Shown here in pieces: positions 37,508 to 46,857 of a DNA stretch of 64,000 nucleotides. The DNA comes from Acidobacteriales bacterium 59-55 (GTDB lineage: Bacteria > Acidobacteriota > Terriglobia > Terriglobales > Acidobacteriaceae). The position numbers were made by a program, and so were the translations under genes. The stretch is taken from assembly GCA_001897435.1 (NCBI GenBank), contig MKSV01000003.1:372001-436000 (forward strand), given 5' to 3'. Every line of letters begins with the position of its first letter. Position 1 is the stretch's first letter. Below the pieces are notes generated by a model. That model was not told the origin of the DNA and did not search any database. It saw only the letters and a list, made by a program, of their open reading frames with translations.

Positions 37508-37584
37508 TGGTCGGGACGACTAGATTCGAACTAGCGACCTCACCCACCCCAAGGGTGCGCTCTACCAGGCTGAGCCACGTCCCG
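37508..37584 (-). tRNA. tRNA-Pro (anticodon GGG)
   Basis: 77 bases with encoded CCA. The acceptor CGGGACG pairs with CGTCCCG, followed by discriminator A. The anticodon stem CACCC/GGGTG holds the loop TTGGGGT with GGG at the centre. The T-arm contains GTTCGAATC. The 3' end points toward the integrase remnant. Confidence 0.95.
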
Positions 37585-37716
37585 ACTATGGATTGCGCGT
37601 GCCCTGAATGGGCGACGGCAGGGGTCTGATGCAGACTCCAGTGTACACGATACAGGCCGTCCACAGCGCTTCGCTGGTTGTATATTGGCGAGGCAACAGC
37701 AAGAAGGAGAACAGGG

Positions 37717-39075
37717 ATGGCGAAGAGGATTTGGGCGGGGATTGGAACACTGATGTTGGCGCTTATGCTGCAACCTCTGGGCTTCGCGCAACAGAGCACT
37801 CTCGCGCCGACGCCGCCGATGGGGTGGAATAGCTGGGACTCTTACGGGTTGACGATCAACGAGGACCAGTTTCGCGCCAACGTCGACGCGCTGGCCAAGC
37901 GGCTCAAGAGCGCCGGATATCAGTATGCGGTGGTCGATGAGGGATGGTATCTGGCCAACCCCGAGGACGCGCGCAAGCCCGAGACGTTGAAGTACCGCAT
38001 CGATAAAAATGGACGGTACGATCCGGCGATCAACCGTTTCCGCACGGCGGCAGGCGATGCAGGCTTCAAACCGGTGGCGGACTACGTCCACGCGCGGGGA
38101 CTGCGATTCGGAATTCACATCATTCGCGGCATCTCGAAGAAGGCCGTGGCAGCGAACCTGCCCGTCGCCGACAGCGCATTTCACGCGGCCGATGTCGCGG
38201 ACACCTCCGACACCTGCCCCTGGAACCCGGACAACTTCGGCGTCAAAGACAACGCAGCCGGCCAGGCTTGGTACGACTCGCTGATGAAGCAGTATGCCCG
38301 TTGGGGCGTCGACTATATTAAAGTCGATTGCATCGCGTCGCACCCGTACAAGGGCGATGAGATCCGCATGATCCATCGCGCCATTGCAAAGACGGGAAGG
38401 CCGATTGTGCTCAGCCTCTCGCCCGGCCCCGCGCCGCTGGCGCAGGCGGCGGAGCTGGGACAGAATGCGCAGGTCTGGCGCATCTCGGACGATGTCTGGG
38501 ACTTCTGGAAGAAGGACGATGGAAAGCATTTCCCGCAAAGCGTGAAGGATCAGTTCGCCGTCATCGCGAGCTGGGCGAAGTACGTGAAGCCGGGCAACTG
38601 GCCCGACGCCGATATGCTGCCGCTGGGAAAGCTGGAGCCTGTTCCGGGCTATGGGAAGGTGCGGGCGACGCGATTGACGCAGGATGAGCAGCGAACGATG
38701 GTGACACTATGGTCGATTGCCCGCTCGCCGCTGTTCTTCGGCGGCAACCTGACCCAGCTCGATGACTGGACAGCAGCGCTGGTGACGAACCCCGCAATCG
38801 TGGCGATGGACCAGCAGGGGCACGATCAGCGACTGGCCGGGCAGGATGGAGATGTGGTGGCCTGGACGACGAAGGTCGGCAGCAAGGACTACCTGGCGCT
38901 GTTCAACCGCGGAGATTCGTCTGCCACAGTAAAAGCCGCGTTCACCCAATATGGGTTGAAGGCTGAAAAGTATGCGGTGAGAGATATCTGGGGGCAGAAA
39001 AATCTGGGACGCATGGCCGCGATCGACAAAACCGTAGCTCCGCATGGCGTTCTGTTGCTGGAGTTGCAGCAATAG
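37717..39075 (+). CDS. secreted alpha-galactosidase, GH27
   Basis: 452 residues from the ATG at 37717 with AAGGAG upstream; the longer frame from 37678 begins without a ribosome-binding site. Signal peptide ~1-25. The GH27 barrel starts TPPMGWNSWDSYG and contains YAVVDEGWY, the nucleophile D204 (WGVDYIKVDC) and the acid/base D258 (VWRISDDVWDFW), then a C-terminal beta-sandwich (DYLALFNRGDSSATVKAAF). It hydrolyses terminal alpha-galactosyl, or in related subgroups alpha-N-acetylgalactosaminyl or beta-arabinopyranosyl, residues in the periplasm or outside. Convergent with the NIPSNAP gene, 9 bases apart. Confidence 0.92.
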   Translation: MAKRIWAGIGTLMLALMLQPLGFAQQSTLAPTPPMGWNSWDSYGLTINEDQFRANVDALAKRLKSAGYQYAVVDEGWYLANPEDARKPETLKYRIDKNGRYDPAINRFRTAAGDAGFKPVADYVHARGLRFGIHIIRGISKKAVAANLPVADSAFHAADVADTSDTCPWNPDNFGVKDNAAGQAWYDSLMKQYARWGVDYIKVDCIASHPYKGDEIRMIHRAIAKTGRPIVLSLSPGPAPLAQAAELGQNAQVWRISDDVWDFWKKDDGKHFPQSVKDQFAVIASWAKYVKPGNWPDADMLPLGKLEPVPGYGKVRATRLTQDEQRTMVTLWSIARSPLFFGGNLTQLDDWTAALVTNPAIVAMDQQGHDQRLAGQDGDVVAWTTKVGSKDYLALFNRGDSSATVKAAFTQYGLKAEKYAVRDIWGQKNLGRMAAIDKTVAPHGVLLLELQQ

Positions 39076-39084
39076 AACGCTGTG

Positions 39085-39897
39085 TCAGCGAAGTGGAGAA
39101 AATGGCAGCGGGCGCAGGATTACGTTGCTGATATTCGCGACGATCTCGGCATCCTTCAACTCCGCCGGAGCGCTCAGCGCCTTCCAGTCAGCGCTGGAGC
39201 CGAACTCGTGCCAGAGTTTCTCCCTCCCGTCGAGATTGTCGAACGAGAGCATATAAGTGATATTCGGCTGGCGCGAGCCGACGATGGACTCGCCGATGAA
39301 GACCGGGCGCATGTTGAGTTTCTGGAAGATAGCAATCTCGCCGTTGTTGAACATGCCCGCCTTCTTCTCGCGCGCGGTCATCGATTGGGACTCGTAGGTG
39401 CGCAGCTCGAAGATGCGGGCAGGGCGTGTACTGGAATCGGACGGAAGCACCGCCTCAGGCAGAACCGCAAGGCTGTGAAGCAGTGTGCTCTCAATGGTAA
39501 CAAAGGGCATTCCCGGTCCGGCGCTGAGCTTTTGCGAGGCTTTTTCGTGGGCGGCATCCTCACCCATTTTGGCAAGAGCGTCCTGCATGGCGGCCAGCGA
39601 TGGATACTGTGCAATGGTGAAGATATAAGGGCCGTCCGCACCGATAAGGTTCGCGAGCGCGGCCACGGGCTTGGCGCCGGCGCGGGTGAGCGCGGGAAAG
39701 AGGCCGGTCTCGATGTACTCGGAGACACGCTTGGCCTGGGCTTCGCCGCTGTTGTGCAGGTACCAGGTCTTAAGTTCGAGAAAGCTGCGGGTGGCTCCCT
39801 GACTGGTGGAGGCGGCGGCAGGCTGGGCAGCCTGGGCTTTCGAGGTGAGAAGGGCGGAGATCGCTGCTGCGCCTGTAATCATTTGTCGACGATCCAT
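39085..39897 (-). CDS. secreted NIPSNAP-family protein
   Basis: 270 residues. A Tat-like signal ([20 protein letters not shown]) is followed by two ferredoxin-like NIPSNAP domains. The first is ~38-140 ([20 protein letters not shown]). The second is ~160-268 ([53 protein letters not shown]). The family's biochemical function is unknown; in Acidobacteria and Planctomycetes such proteins are commonly exported. Divergent from ruvB. Confidence 0.85.
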   Translation of the reverse strand: MDRRQMITGAAAISALLTSKAQAAQPAAASTSQGATRSFLELKTWYLHNSGEAQAKRVSEYIETGLFPALTRAGAKPVAALANLIGADGPYIFTIAQYPSLAAMQDALAKMGEDAAHEKASQKLSAGPGMPFVTIESTLLHSLAVLPEAVLPSDSSTRPARIFELRTYESQSMTAREKKAGMFNNGEIAIFQKLNMRPVFIGESIVGSRQPNITYMLSFDNLDGREKLWHEFGSSADWKALSAPAELKDAEIVANISNVILRPLPFSPLR

Positions 39898-39994
39898 TCT
39901 GATAACGGTATATCAATTCGTACTCCGGCGGTATCCGGCCAACACGATTTCCTCGCGGTTGCTTCGACGCTGGTTTCGCCTTACCATCGCCGGA

Positions 39995-41041
39995 GTGGAC
40001 ATTCTGAAGAACAGGGCGGGCGATATCGAGGCAGACCGGCTGGTTTCAGCCGGACGGGTGGACGAGGACGCGGCATTCGAGTTGAAGCTGCGTCCCACGC
40101 GGCTGCGCGAGTTCGTCGGCCAGGAAAAGGCCAAGGAGCAGTTGGCGATCGCGCTGGAGGCGGCAAAGTCGCGCGGCGAGGCGCTGGACCATGTACTCCT
40201 CTTCGGGCCTCCGGGATTGGGTAAGACGACGCTGGCCACCATCATCGCCAATGAGCTCGAGGTTGGCTATCAGCAGACCTCGGGTCCAGCACTACAGATT
40301 CAGGGCGACCTGACCGCGATTCTGACGAACCTGCGAGAGAGGCAGGTGCTCTTTCTCGACGAGATTCATCGCCTGCAGCCGGTGCTTGAAGAGAAGCTGT
40401 ACACCGCGCTCGAAGACTACAAGCTCGACATCATGATCGGGCAGGGCCCGGCGGCGCGGACCCACGTCATGGACATCAAGCCGTTTACCTTCGTGGCGGC
40501 GACGACGCGTCCGGGCCTGCTCTCGTCTCCTCTGCGTTCGCGATTCGGGATCCTGCTGCGGCTGGAGTTCTATACCGACGACGAGCTGCGGTTCGTCGTC
40601 GAGCGCAGTGCCGAGGTGATGGGCGTTCCCATCGACCGCGACGGCGCGGCGGAGATTGCCATGCGTTCGCGAGGAACGCCGAGGATCGCGAACCGGCTGC
40701 TGCGCCGCGTGCGGGACTACGCTCAGGTTCGTGCCGAAGGCGTGATCGACAGGCCGGTAGCGCAGGCGGCGCTCACGCTGCTGGAGGTTGACGCGCACGG
40801 CTTTGACGAACTGGACCGGCGGCTGCTGCGCACCATTATCGAAAAGTACGATGGCGGCCCGGTGGGCCTTAATACCCTGGCTGCCGCGTTGGCCGAGGAG
40901 CAGGATGCGCTGGAAGAGGTCTATGAGCCGTTCCTGATCCAGATCGGCTTTCTGGACCGGACGCCGCGGGGGCGGGTGGCGACCCGGTTAGCTTACGAGC
41001 ATTTGGGCATCGAGATGCCTCGAAAGCTGAGCCTGTTTTGA
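39995..41041 (+). CDS. ruvB: Holliday junction branch-migration ATPase RuvB
   Basis: 348 residues from a GTG at 39995 ([19 protein letters not shown]). The frame is open further upstream, but family length and N-terminal alignment favour this start. AAA+ domain with Walker [10 protein letters not shown] (71-79), Walker [10 protein letters not shown] (D122, E123), sensor [15 protein letters not shown] and the arginine finger region, then the winged-helix C-terminus ([39 protein letters not shown]). It drives branch migration with RuvA, which is not in this window. Confidence 0.96.
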   Translation: MDILKNRAGDIEADRLVSAGRVDEDAAFELKLRPTRLREFVGQEKAKEQLAIALEAAKSRGEALDHVLLFGPPGLGKTTLATIIANELEVGYQQTSGPALQIQGDLTAILTNLRERQVLFLDEIHRLQPVLEEKLYTALEDYKLDIMIGQGPAARTHVMDIKPFTFVAATTRPGLLSSPLRSRFGILLRLEFYTDDELRFVVERSAEVMGVPIDRDGAAEIAMRSRGTPRIANRLLRRVRDYAQVRAEGVIDRPVAQAALTLLEVDAHGFDELDRRLLRTIIEKYDGGPVGLNTLAAALAEEQDALEEVYEPFLIQIGFLDRTPRGRVATRLAYEHLGIEMPRKLSLF

Positions 41042-41164
41042 GGCGATTGCAGGCGATCTTCATTTGATGTAACACATCGGTAACATTCATCTGTGGAAAC
41101 CATTGAAATACTTAGACTTGACCAGTAACTCCTCGGGAGTAGGGCCAGCTAAAGCGCAATAGTC

Positions 41165-41195
41165 ATGTAAACCCAATGCTGATATTGGGTTACAT
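41165..41195. repeat. 12-bp inverted repeat between convergent ruvB and ompH-like gene
   Basis: ATGTAA(A)CCCAAT ... ATTGGGTTACAT, arms 41165-41177 and 41184-41195 with one bulged A and the loop GCTGAT. Positioned between two convergent genes, it may act as a bidirectional termination or RNA-stability hairpin, though no strong T-run adjoins. Otherwise 41042-41346 contains only the second hairpin listed next. Confidence 0.45.
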
Positions 41196-41294
41196 CAGTA
41201 GGCGTGATCTTTGTTTTGAACCGATTGCGGGAATTTCCGCTCCATTGCAGTGTGAGCAGCGGTCGAAATCCACAGAATTTTCCACAGAAAGATC

Positions 41295-41320
41295 AAGGGA
41301 GACCCAGCCGGGCCTCCCTT
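41295..41320 (-). terminator. probable intrinsic terminator of the ompH-like gene
   Basis: A strong hairpin (AAGGGAG/CTCCCTT outer stem continuing with GCCC/GGGT) lies 27 bases downstream of the stop at 41347 on the minus strand and is followed there by GATCTTTCT. The U-tract is modest. Confidence 0.5.
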
Positions 41321-41346
41321 GGTTCTTGGTGATTGTAGAGAGCTCT

Positions 41347-42024
41347 TTATTTCTTTGCAGCCGGAGCGGCAGCGTGCGGACGTGCTGCCGAGGGAGCCGG
41401 TGCCGAGGGAACAGGAGCAGCAACGCCGGAGGAGGCGTTGTACGCAGTCACGATGGCCTGGGAGATATCCGTTCCCTGGGCGGCCCACATGACCGAGACG
41501 CCTCCCTGCTGTTGGCCGATATCGAGCAGCAGGGTGTAGCCATTGTCCTGAACGTACTTGACGACGGTGGGACCGATCTTCTGCATCACCTTGCCGAGGG
41601 ACTCCTGCATGTCGGCGTTATAGGCCGTCTGTGCGTCTTCGGCGTCACGCTGAAGCTGCTTCTCCTTGGTGTCGATGGTGCGGAGGCGGCTGGCGCGTTC
41701 GGTGTCGGAGAGAGTCGCCGGTGCGCTCTGGAGTTGCTTCTTCAGCGAATCTACTTCGGCGGAGAGCGAGTCGATCTGAGTCTTCTTCGGCGCGTACTTC
41801 TTCTGAAGTTCCTGCATGGCACGCTGGCCTTCATTCGTAGCGGCGGTGACTCTGTCGAACTCAATCAGGGCGATCTTCGCGGGAATAGCTTGGGGCGCCA
41901 CGGGTGCAGTCGCGGCGGGAGGGGTGGTGGGCTGCGTTGCCTGGGCTCCAGCTGTCTGGGTCATACCGGCAACGGTCAACAATCCCGCGCCAACGGCGGA
42001 GACTAGAGTAAGGGTGCGATTCAT
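41347..42024 (-). CDS. periplasmic OmpH/Skp-family chaperone
   Basis: 225 residues from the ATG at 42024 with AAGGAG upstream. Signal peptide ~1-27 (LTLVSAVGAGLLTVAGMTQTAGA). An Ala/Pro/Thr-rich linker leads to the OmpH core: KIALIEFDRVTAATNEGQRA, then a long alpha-helical coiled-coil region (ELQKKYAPKKTQIDSLSAEV, LKKQLQSAPATLSDTERASR, EKQLQRDAEDAQTAY), closing with a beta strand region (YTLLLDIGQQQGGVSVMWAA). It holds unfolded outer-membrane proteins in the periplasm, consistent with the many TonB receptors here. The Pro/Ala-rich C-terminal tail is an addition. Confidence 0.88.
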   Translation of the reverse strand: MNRTLTLVSAVGAGLLTVAGMTQTAGAQATQPTTPPAATAPVAPQAIPAKIALIEFDRVTAATNEGQRAMQELQKKYAPKKTQIDSLSAEVDSLKKQLQSAPATLSDTERASRLRTIDTKEKQLQRDAEDAQTAYNADMQESLGKVMQKIGPTVVKYVQDNGYTLLLDIGQQQGGVSVMWAAQGTDISQAIVTAYNASSGVAAPVPSAPAPSAARPHAAAPAAKK

Positions 42025-42732
42025 GCGGTGTGTGGTACTCCTTCGGGGATCATTCAACTCATCCGGCCGTAGGCGCACCAATCGCGTGCCTTCCGAGCCA
42101 TTCCTGCATCCACTTCATGGCGACGCTCGAAAAGCGTTACGACCACTGTTGCCTCGAGCGTCCCGCGGTTAGAGTAGCAAAACCATCGGACCCGAGAGGG
42201 CTGTTGGAACATCTCGGATTATAGGGCTGCCTGACAAGCGGGTCAAACAAGAAATTATCCCAAAAACTGTAGACGGTTCAAGCCTTGTCTTCTGATTTTT
42301 GGCAGACGAGATTCAGGGATGAGTCTAAGTCGTGTGAATCGTGTGGGAATAGTTTGGCTGTCTGATTGCAACATCATCAAGCATTACTCCTCCGAGTCGA
42401 ATGAGACGTACGGTTGTAATGCCCCGGACCGAAAGAAGCTACATCCTTAAGATGATGTAGCCATCGACCGAGAGGCTCACTTCCCCTCCTATGGGAAGTT
42501 TTCAGGAGGCCAGTGACTGGCCATTGATTTACACATAATCTACAAATGATTTGCGACAGCCGCTCCTCGAGTGGCTGTCGCCCTTTACCGTCTGTATCAC
42601 AACGTGACGAAACGCTAGCGCTGGTCGCCTCGTTTATCCTGCTGCTCCCTCTTTTCGATTCCCTTCTTCTCGTGGACATTATTGGCCGCCGCGCCTCCAC
42701 CCGCCCAGACGGCGCCGTTGCCGTGGGCAGGC
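42025..42732. other. intergenic region with a cluster of hairpins; no gene supported
   Basis: Four inverted repeats follow one another: GCTACATC/GATGTAGC (42438-42461), ACTTCCC/GGGAAGT (42479-42499), GGCCA/TGGCC (42508-42522) and GCGACAGCC/GGCTGTCGC (42553-42581), the last followed by CCTTT on the plus strand. This spacing could mark a structured small RNA ending in a weak terminator, or simply the 3' region of the GH95 gene on the other strand. No protein frame is convincing. Confidence 0.35.
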
Positions 42733-45258
42733 TTATGCCGGTTGTTGTGCGAAGCTTAGGCGATAGGCGCGACCGGCTTCGAGTTTGACTTGATAGCTAC
42801 CATCAAGCTGATGCGTAGCGGAAATAGACTTCGGGCCGCTCTTGATCGCGGCGACGGTTTGTCCTTGCGGTGCGCGGAGCCGATACTCTCCTGCGAAGTT
42901 GGGGCGAATCACGCACTCCTGTGCCTTGCCTCCGGCCCAGCGCAGATCGATCTCCAGACCGCCGCGGGCGCGTAGACCTTTGACCGCTCCATCGGGGCAG
43001 GCGGAGGGGAGAGCGGGTAGCAGATCGATGCTGCCCTCGTGGCTTTGCAGCAGCAACTCGGCGATGGCGGCGGTGGTGCCGAAGTTACCGTCGATCTGGA
43101 AGATGGAGGTCTTGCCGGCGGGGTGGGTGTCGAAGAGATTGATGTTGGTGCTGTGCTGCATGAGCATGGAGAGCGACTCCCATGCCTTTTCGCCGTCGCC
43201 GAGACGGGTCCAGAAGGCGATGGCCCAGGCGCGACTCCATCCGGTGTAAGCGCCGCCGGCAGCGAGGCGGCGTTCGAGCGAAACGCGGGCTGCCTGGGCA
43301 AGCTCCGGCGTACTGCGCGGCGTGATCTGGTTGCCGGGGTAGAGCGGGTACATGTGCGACATGTGGCGCTGGCCGGGGGTGGCTTCGTCGAAGTCGATAG
43401 ACCACTCCTGCAACTGACCGTGTTTGCCGATCTGATAGGGGATGAGGCGTTTGGCGGCTGCGTCGAGTTTGGAGGCAAACTCAGCGTCAATACCAAGCTC
43501 TTTTGACGCGGCGATGCAGTTTGCGAAGAGCTCGCGGATCAGCGCCATGTCCATGGTGCAGCCTGCGCTGGTCATGGCGGTCTTGCCGTCGGGGGCAGTG
43601 AAGTTGTTTTCGGTGGATTCGGAGGGGCAGGTGGTGAGGTGGCCTTTGCCGTCTTCGATCAACCAGGCGAGGCAGAACACCGCAGAGCCTTTCATCAGGG
43701 GATAGGCGCGGTTACGCAAAAATTCGCGGTTGCGAGTGAAGAGATAGTGCTCGTAGAGGTGTTCGCAGAGCCAGGGGCCGCTCATGCCCCAGTTGGCCCA
43801 GGTGGGCTGGCCGACGCCTTCGCCGACAGGGTTGGCGGCGCGCCAGAGATCGATGTTGTGATGAGTGACCCAGCCGGGCAGGCCGTAGGTCTCTTTGGCT
43901 GCTACGGCGCCGGTCTTGCTGAGGCCGTCGATCAGATCGAAGAGAGGACCCGCGCACTCGCTGAGGTTGCAGGTTTCGGCGGGCCAGTAGTTCATCTCAA
44001 TGTTGATGTTGGAGGTCCAGTTGGAGCTCCAGGGCGGGGTGATCTGGTAGTTCCAGATGCCTTGCAGGTTGGCGGGCTGCGAGCCGGGCCGGGAGCTGCT
44101 GATGAGCAGGTAACGGCCATATTGGAAGTAGAGCGCGAGCAGCGAGGGGTCGGGCGAGGCGACGAAGTTTTTGAGGCGCTGGTCGGTCGGCTGCGCGTCG
44201 CGGGGTGAGCCGAGGTCGAGAGAGACGCGGCGGAAGAGGCGGCGATGATCCTCTATATGACGCGTGCGCAGGGTGGCGAAGGACTTGGCAACGATCGCGT
44301 CGAGCTGGCGTTTAGCCCTGGCCGTGACCTCGTCCTGCGGGGTGTCGGGCTTGCGATCAAAGCCGCGATAGCCGGTGGCAGCGGTCAGCAGAACGGTGAA
44401 TGAGGTTGCGTTGGCAATGGTGAGACTGTTGGCGTTTGTGCTGGCGGTGCCGCCCTGGACCTGTAGTTGCAGGATGGAGGCGAAGTACATGCCTGCGCCG
44501 GGCTCGTCCGAGTGGGTGACGGGCTCTTCGCCGCCGGGATGGCCTGCCCCAGCGATGTGGGCCGCGGCTTTGCCGGTGAGCAGGAGGCGGTTGCCGGGAA
44601 GAGCGGTAACGGCCTTCTGAAGCGGTCCATCGAGCGCGATGGCACCGTTGAGCTGATGAGGCTTGCTTGCGGTGACACGCAGGACGATCACCTGGTCGGG
44701 AGCGGAGACAAAGGCTTCGCGCTGGAACTGGACGCCATCGACTTCATAGGAGGTGGCGGCGCAGGCGGTGTCGAGGTCGAGCTGGCGGCGATAGTTCGCG
44801 GCAGAGCCGGTATGGGTGAGATCGACTCGCAGGTTGCCGAGCGGCTGATAGGCTTCGGCAAAGAGGCCCTGCATCTTTTTACAGAGCTGGTCGGCGAGGT
44901 GATAGTCCTGCTTTTCGAGCACGGCGCTGCGGATGGCGGCGAGATGGTTCTTCGCGTCGAGGTTGTTGCCGTCGCGGGGCTGGCCCGACCAGAGGGTGTC
45001 CTCGTTGAACTGGAGGACTTCCTTGTTGAAGGCGCCGTCTTCACCGCCTCCATAGACCATGGCGCCGAGACGGCCGTTACCGATGGGCAGCGCATCGACC
45101 CATTGGGCGGCGGGTTTCTCGTACCAGAGCGTCAGGTCACCGGGCGCGGAGGAGGCTGACTTGTTCGGGGCAGCAAAGCTCAGGCGCTTAGAGAGAGACA
45201 GGCCGCCAAGGACGGCGGAGGTGGTTCCGAGAAATCTGCGGCGACTGAATCTGCTCAT
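42733..45258 (-). CDS. Tat-exported alpha-L-fucosidase/glycosidase, GH95
   Basis: 841 residues. Twin-arginine signal SRRRFLGTTSAVLGGLSL. The N-terminal beta-sandwich starts with the family hallmark LWYEKPAAQWVDALPIGNG and FNEDTLWSGQPRD. The (alpha/alpha)6 barrel contains GIWNYQITPPWSSNWTSNIN (family substrate-site Asn) and IFQIDGNFGTTAAIAELLLQ, whose Asp is the catalytic-region residue in characterised GH95 enzymes. GH95 enzymes are inverting alpha-1,2-L-fucosidases or alpha-L-galactosidases acting on hemicellulose or mucin-like glycans. Transcribed divergently from the aromatic amino-acid operon. Confidence 0.93.
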   Translation of the reverse strand: MSRFSRRRFLGTTSAVLGGLSLSKRLSFAAPNKSASSAPGDLTLWYEKPAAQWVDALPIGNGRLGAMVYGGGEDGAFNKEVLQFNEDTLWSGQPRDGNNLDAKNHLAAIRSAVLEKQDYHLADQLCKKMQGLFAEAYQPLGNLRVDLTHTGSAANYRRQLDLDTACAATSYEVDGVQFQREAFVSAPDQVIVLRVTASKPHQLNGAIALDGPLQKAVTALPGNRLLLTGKAAAHIAGAGHPGGEEPVTHSDEPGAGMYFASILQLQVQGGTASTNANSLTIANATSFTVLLTAATGYRGFDRKPDTPQDEVTARAKRQLDAIVAKSFATLRTRHIEDHRRLFRRVSLDLGSPRDAQPTDQRLKNFVASPDPSLLALYFQYGRYLLISSSRPGSQPANLQGIWNYQITPPWSSNWTSNINIEMNYWPAETCNLSECAGPLFDLIDGLSKTGAVAAKETYGLPGWVTHHNIDLWRAANPVGEGVGQPTWANWGMSGPWLCEHLYEHYLFTRNREFLRNRAYPLMKGSAVFCLAWLIEDGKGHLTTCPSESTENNFTAPDGKTAMTSAGCTMDMALIRELFANCIAASKELGIDAEFASKLDAAAKRLIPYQIGKHGQLQEWSIDFDEATPGQRHMSHMYPLYPGNQITPRSTPELAQAARVSLERRLAAGGAYTGWSRAWAIAFWTRLGDGEKAWESLSMLMQHSTNINLFDTHPAGKTSIFQIDGNFGTTAAIAELLLQSHEGSIDLLPALPSACPDGAVKGLRARGGLEIDLRWAGGKAQECVIRPNFAGEYRLRAPQGQTVAAIKSGPKSISATHQLDGSYQVKLEAGRAYRLSFAQQPA

Positions 45259-45393
45259 TAGTGAAAAACCTTTCCTGGCGGCGAACTGACTAGATCACTT
45301 TAGCTGACGATTGACACGCTTTGAAAGAATTCGCGCCGAATTTCGGCTGGGGGTTGCAGAGCGGAGGGAGGAGGATGTATCTTGAAAGACAAG

Positions 45394-45465
45394 ATGACGA
45401 CTTTCTCCAGCCGATTTTGGTTTAGCTTCCGCTACTGGCACACGGTAGCGGCGTCGGCGGAGTAG
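45394..45465 (+). CDS. trpL: putative aromatic-rich leader peptide of the trpBA operon
   Basis: A 23-codon frame, starting ATG ACG ACT, translates MTTFSSRFWFSFRYWHTV and ends AASAE-stop. Seven of its residues are aromatic: F4, F8, W9, F10, F12, Y14 and W15. It lies between the GH95 start and an intrinsic terminator placed 42 bases before trpB. The purine run GAAAGACAAG precedes the ATG, and a stronger GGAGGGAGGAGG lies ~20 bases upstream. This matches the design of ribosome-mediated attenuation leaders such as trpL and pheL. The unusual mix of Trp, Phe and Tyr fits an operon that holds trp, chorismate mutase, DAHP synthase and tyrA genes. Translation is unproven. Confidence 0.7.
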   Translation: MTTFSSRFWFSFRYWHTVAASAE

Positions 45466-45541
45466 GCTCATCTGAGAGATTGCTGAGTTTCAGTTGATTC
45501 GATCCACACGCGCCGCACCCTGACTGGGTTGCGGCTTTTTT
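45430..45541 (+). promoter_or_regulatory. putative transcription attenuator of the aromatic operon
   Basis: Stem 1:2 is CGCTAC (45430-45435) with GTAGCG (45445-45450) and encloses the second Trp codon of the leader. Region 2 (GGTAGCGGCG, 45444-45453) can instead pair with CGCCGCACC (45511-45519), the 5' arm of the terminator, giving a mutually exclusive antiterminator. A ribosome stalled at the Trp codons (45418-45438) would mask the 5' arm of stem 1 and favour antitermination. All elements and their spacing fit classical attenuation; the mechanism is inference. A TTGACA at 45311-45316 may be the -35 element of the leader promoter, but no good -10 was seen. Confidence 0.65.
45512..45541 (+). 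terminator. intrinsic terminator in the trpB leader
   Basis: GCCGCACCC-TGACT-GGGTTGCGGC (one bulged T) followed directly by TTTTTT. The hairpin ends 42 bases before the trpB start and ~250 bases from the divergent GH95 gene, so it can only act on transcripts entering trpB. Confidence 0.85.
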
Positions 45542-45583
45542 GTGCTGAAAATAGCGATAGGGCTTTGGAATCAGGAGATGACG

Positions 45584-46789
45584 ATGAGTGCCAGTGCGGT
45601 GATCGCAGGACGATTTGGAGCTTATGGCGGACGATATGTTCCGGAGACGCTGATGGCGGCGCTCGAAGAGCTGGAGGCCGCCTACGCGGAAGCGAAGGAC
45701 GACCCGGCGTTTCAGGCGGAGCTGAGCGACCTGTTGCACAACTACTGCGGACGGCCTACGCCCCTGTACTTTGCCAAGCGGCTGACAGAACAGCTCGGCG
45801 GGGCAAAGATCTATCTGAAGCGCGAGGACCTGCTGCACACCGGGGCGCACAAGATCAACAACGCTCTTGGGCAGGGCCTGCTGGCGCGACGGATGGGGAA
45901 GCAGCGGATCATCGCCGAGACCGGCGCGGGGCAGCACGGAGTGGCGACGGCCACGGTCTGCGCGCTGCTGGGGATGGAGTGCGTGATCTACATGGGCGAC
46001 GTGGACATGCGGCGGCAGGAGCTGAACGTCTACCGGATGCGGCTGCTGGGGGCCGAGGTGCGCGGCGTCTCGGCCGGATCGGCCACGCTGAAGGACGCAA
46101 TCTCGGAGGCGATGCGCGATTGGGTGACCAACGTTCGCACGACCTACTACATTCTGGGAAGCGCGCTGGGGGCGCATCCTTACCCGACCATGGTGCGCGA
46201 CTTTCATCGCGTCATCAGCCGCGAGGCCAAAGCGCAGATGCTGGAGCAGGAGGGCAAGCTGCCGACGGCGATTGTCGCCTGCGTGGGCGGCGGATCGAAT
46301 GCGATCGGCGCGTTCTATGAGTTCATTCCGGACGCGAATGTGCAGTTGATCGGCGTCGAGGCGGGCGGGCGCGGACCTAAGCTGGGCGATCATGCGGCGC
46401 GGTTCCAGAAGGTCGGCGGCGGCGTTCCTGGAGTTCTACAGGGAACCTACAGCTATGTGTTGCAGGACGATGCCGGGCAGATTTCGCTGACACACAGCGT
46501 AAGCGCGGGTCTCGACTACGCCAGCGTAGGGCCGGAACATGCCATGCTGCACGACTCGGGGCGGGCCAGCTATGTCTCGTGCTCGGACGACGCTGCCCTG
46601 AAGGCTACCGTGACGCTGTCGCGGACGGAGGGGATTCTGCCGGCGCTCGAAAGCGCACATGCCGTAGCTGAGGCGATCCGGCTGGCTCCAACCATGGCAA
46701 AGACGGATCTGCTGATGGTGAACCTGTCCGGGCGCGGCGATAAGGACATGGGGATTCTGGCGAAGGAACTGGATTTGAAGGGCGCGTAG
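45584..46789 (+). CDS. trpB: tryptophan synthase beta subunit
   Basis: 401 residues. Two ATGs compete (45578 and 45584); AGGAG at 45573-45577 is 6 bases from the second, which I prefer ([20 protein letters not shown]). It condenses indole and serine to tryptophan with PLP. The PLP lysine is K90 in [46 protein letters not shown] (phosphate loop) and [14 protein letters not shown] are conserved. It partners with TrpA 68 bases downstream. Expression is probably controlled by the leader attenuator upstream. Confidence 0.97.
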   Translation: MSASAVIAGRFGAYGGRYVPETLMAALEELEAAYAEAKDDPAFQAELSDLLHNYCGRPTPLYFAKRLTEQLGGAKIYLKREDLLHTGAHKINNALGQGLLARRMGKQRIIAETGAGQHGVATATVCALLGMECVIYMGDVDMRRQELNVYRMRLLGAEVRGVSAGSATLKDAISEAMRDWVTNVRTTYYILGSALGAHPYPTMVRDFHRVISREAKAQMLEQEGKLPTAIVACVGGGSNAIGAFYEFIPDANVQLIGVEAGGRGPKLGDHAARFQKVGGGVPGVLQGTYSYVLQDDAGQISLTHSVSAGLDYASVGPEHAMLHDSGRASYVSCSDDAALKATVTLSRTEGILPALESAHAVAEAIRLAPTMAKTDLLMVNLSGRGDKDMGILAKELDLKGA

Positions 46790-46857
46790 AGCAGGGCAAC
46801 GAGTGCGGATCTTCACAGAAAACCGAGGTTGGAAGTCGAAGTTATTTTGGAGGCTTT

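Noticed and set aside
37540-38538. 332-codon minus-strand frame
   Set aside because: Antisense of GH27 and overlapping tRNA-Pro; Arg-rich composition typical of shadow frames.
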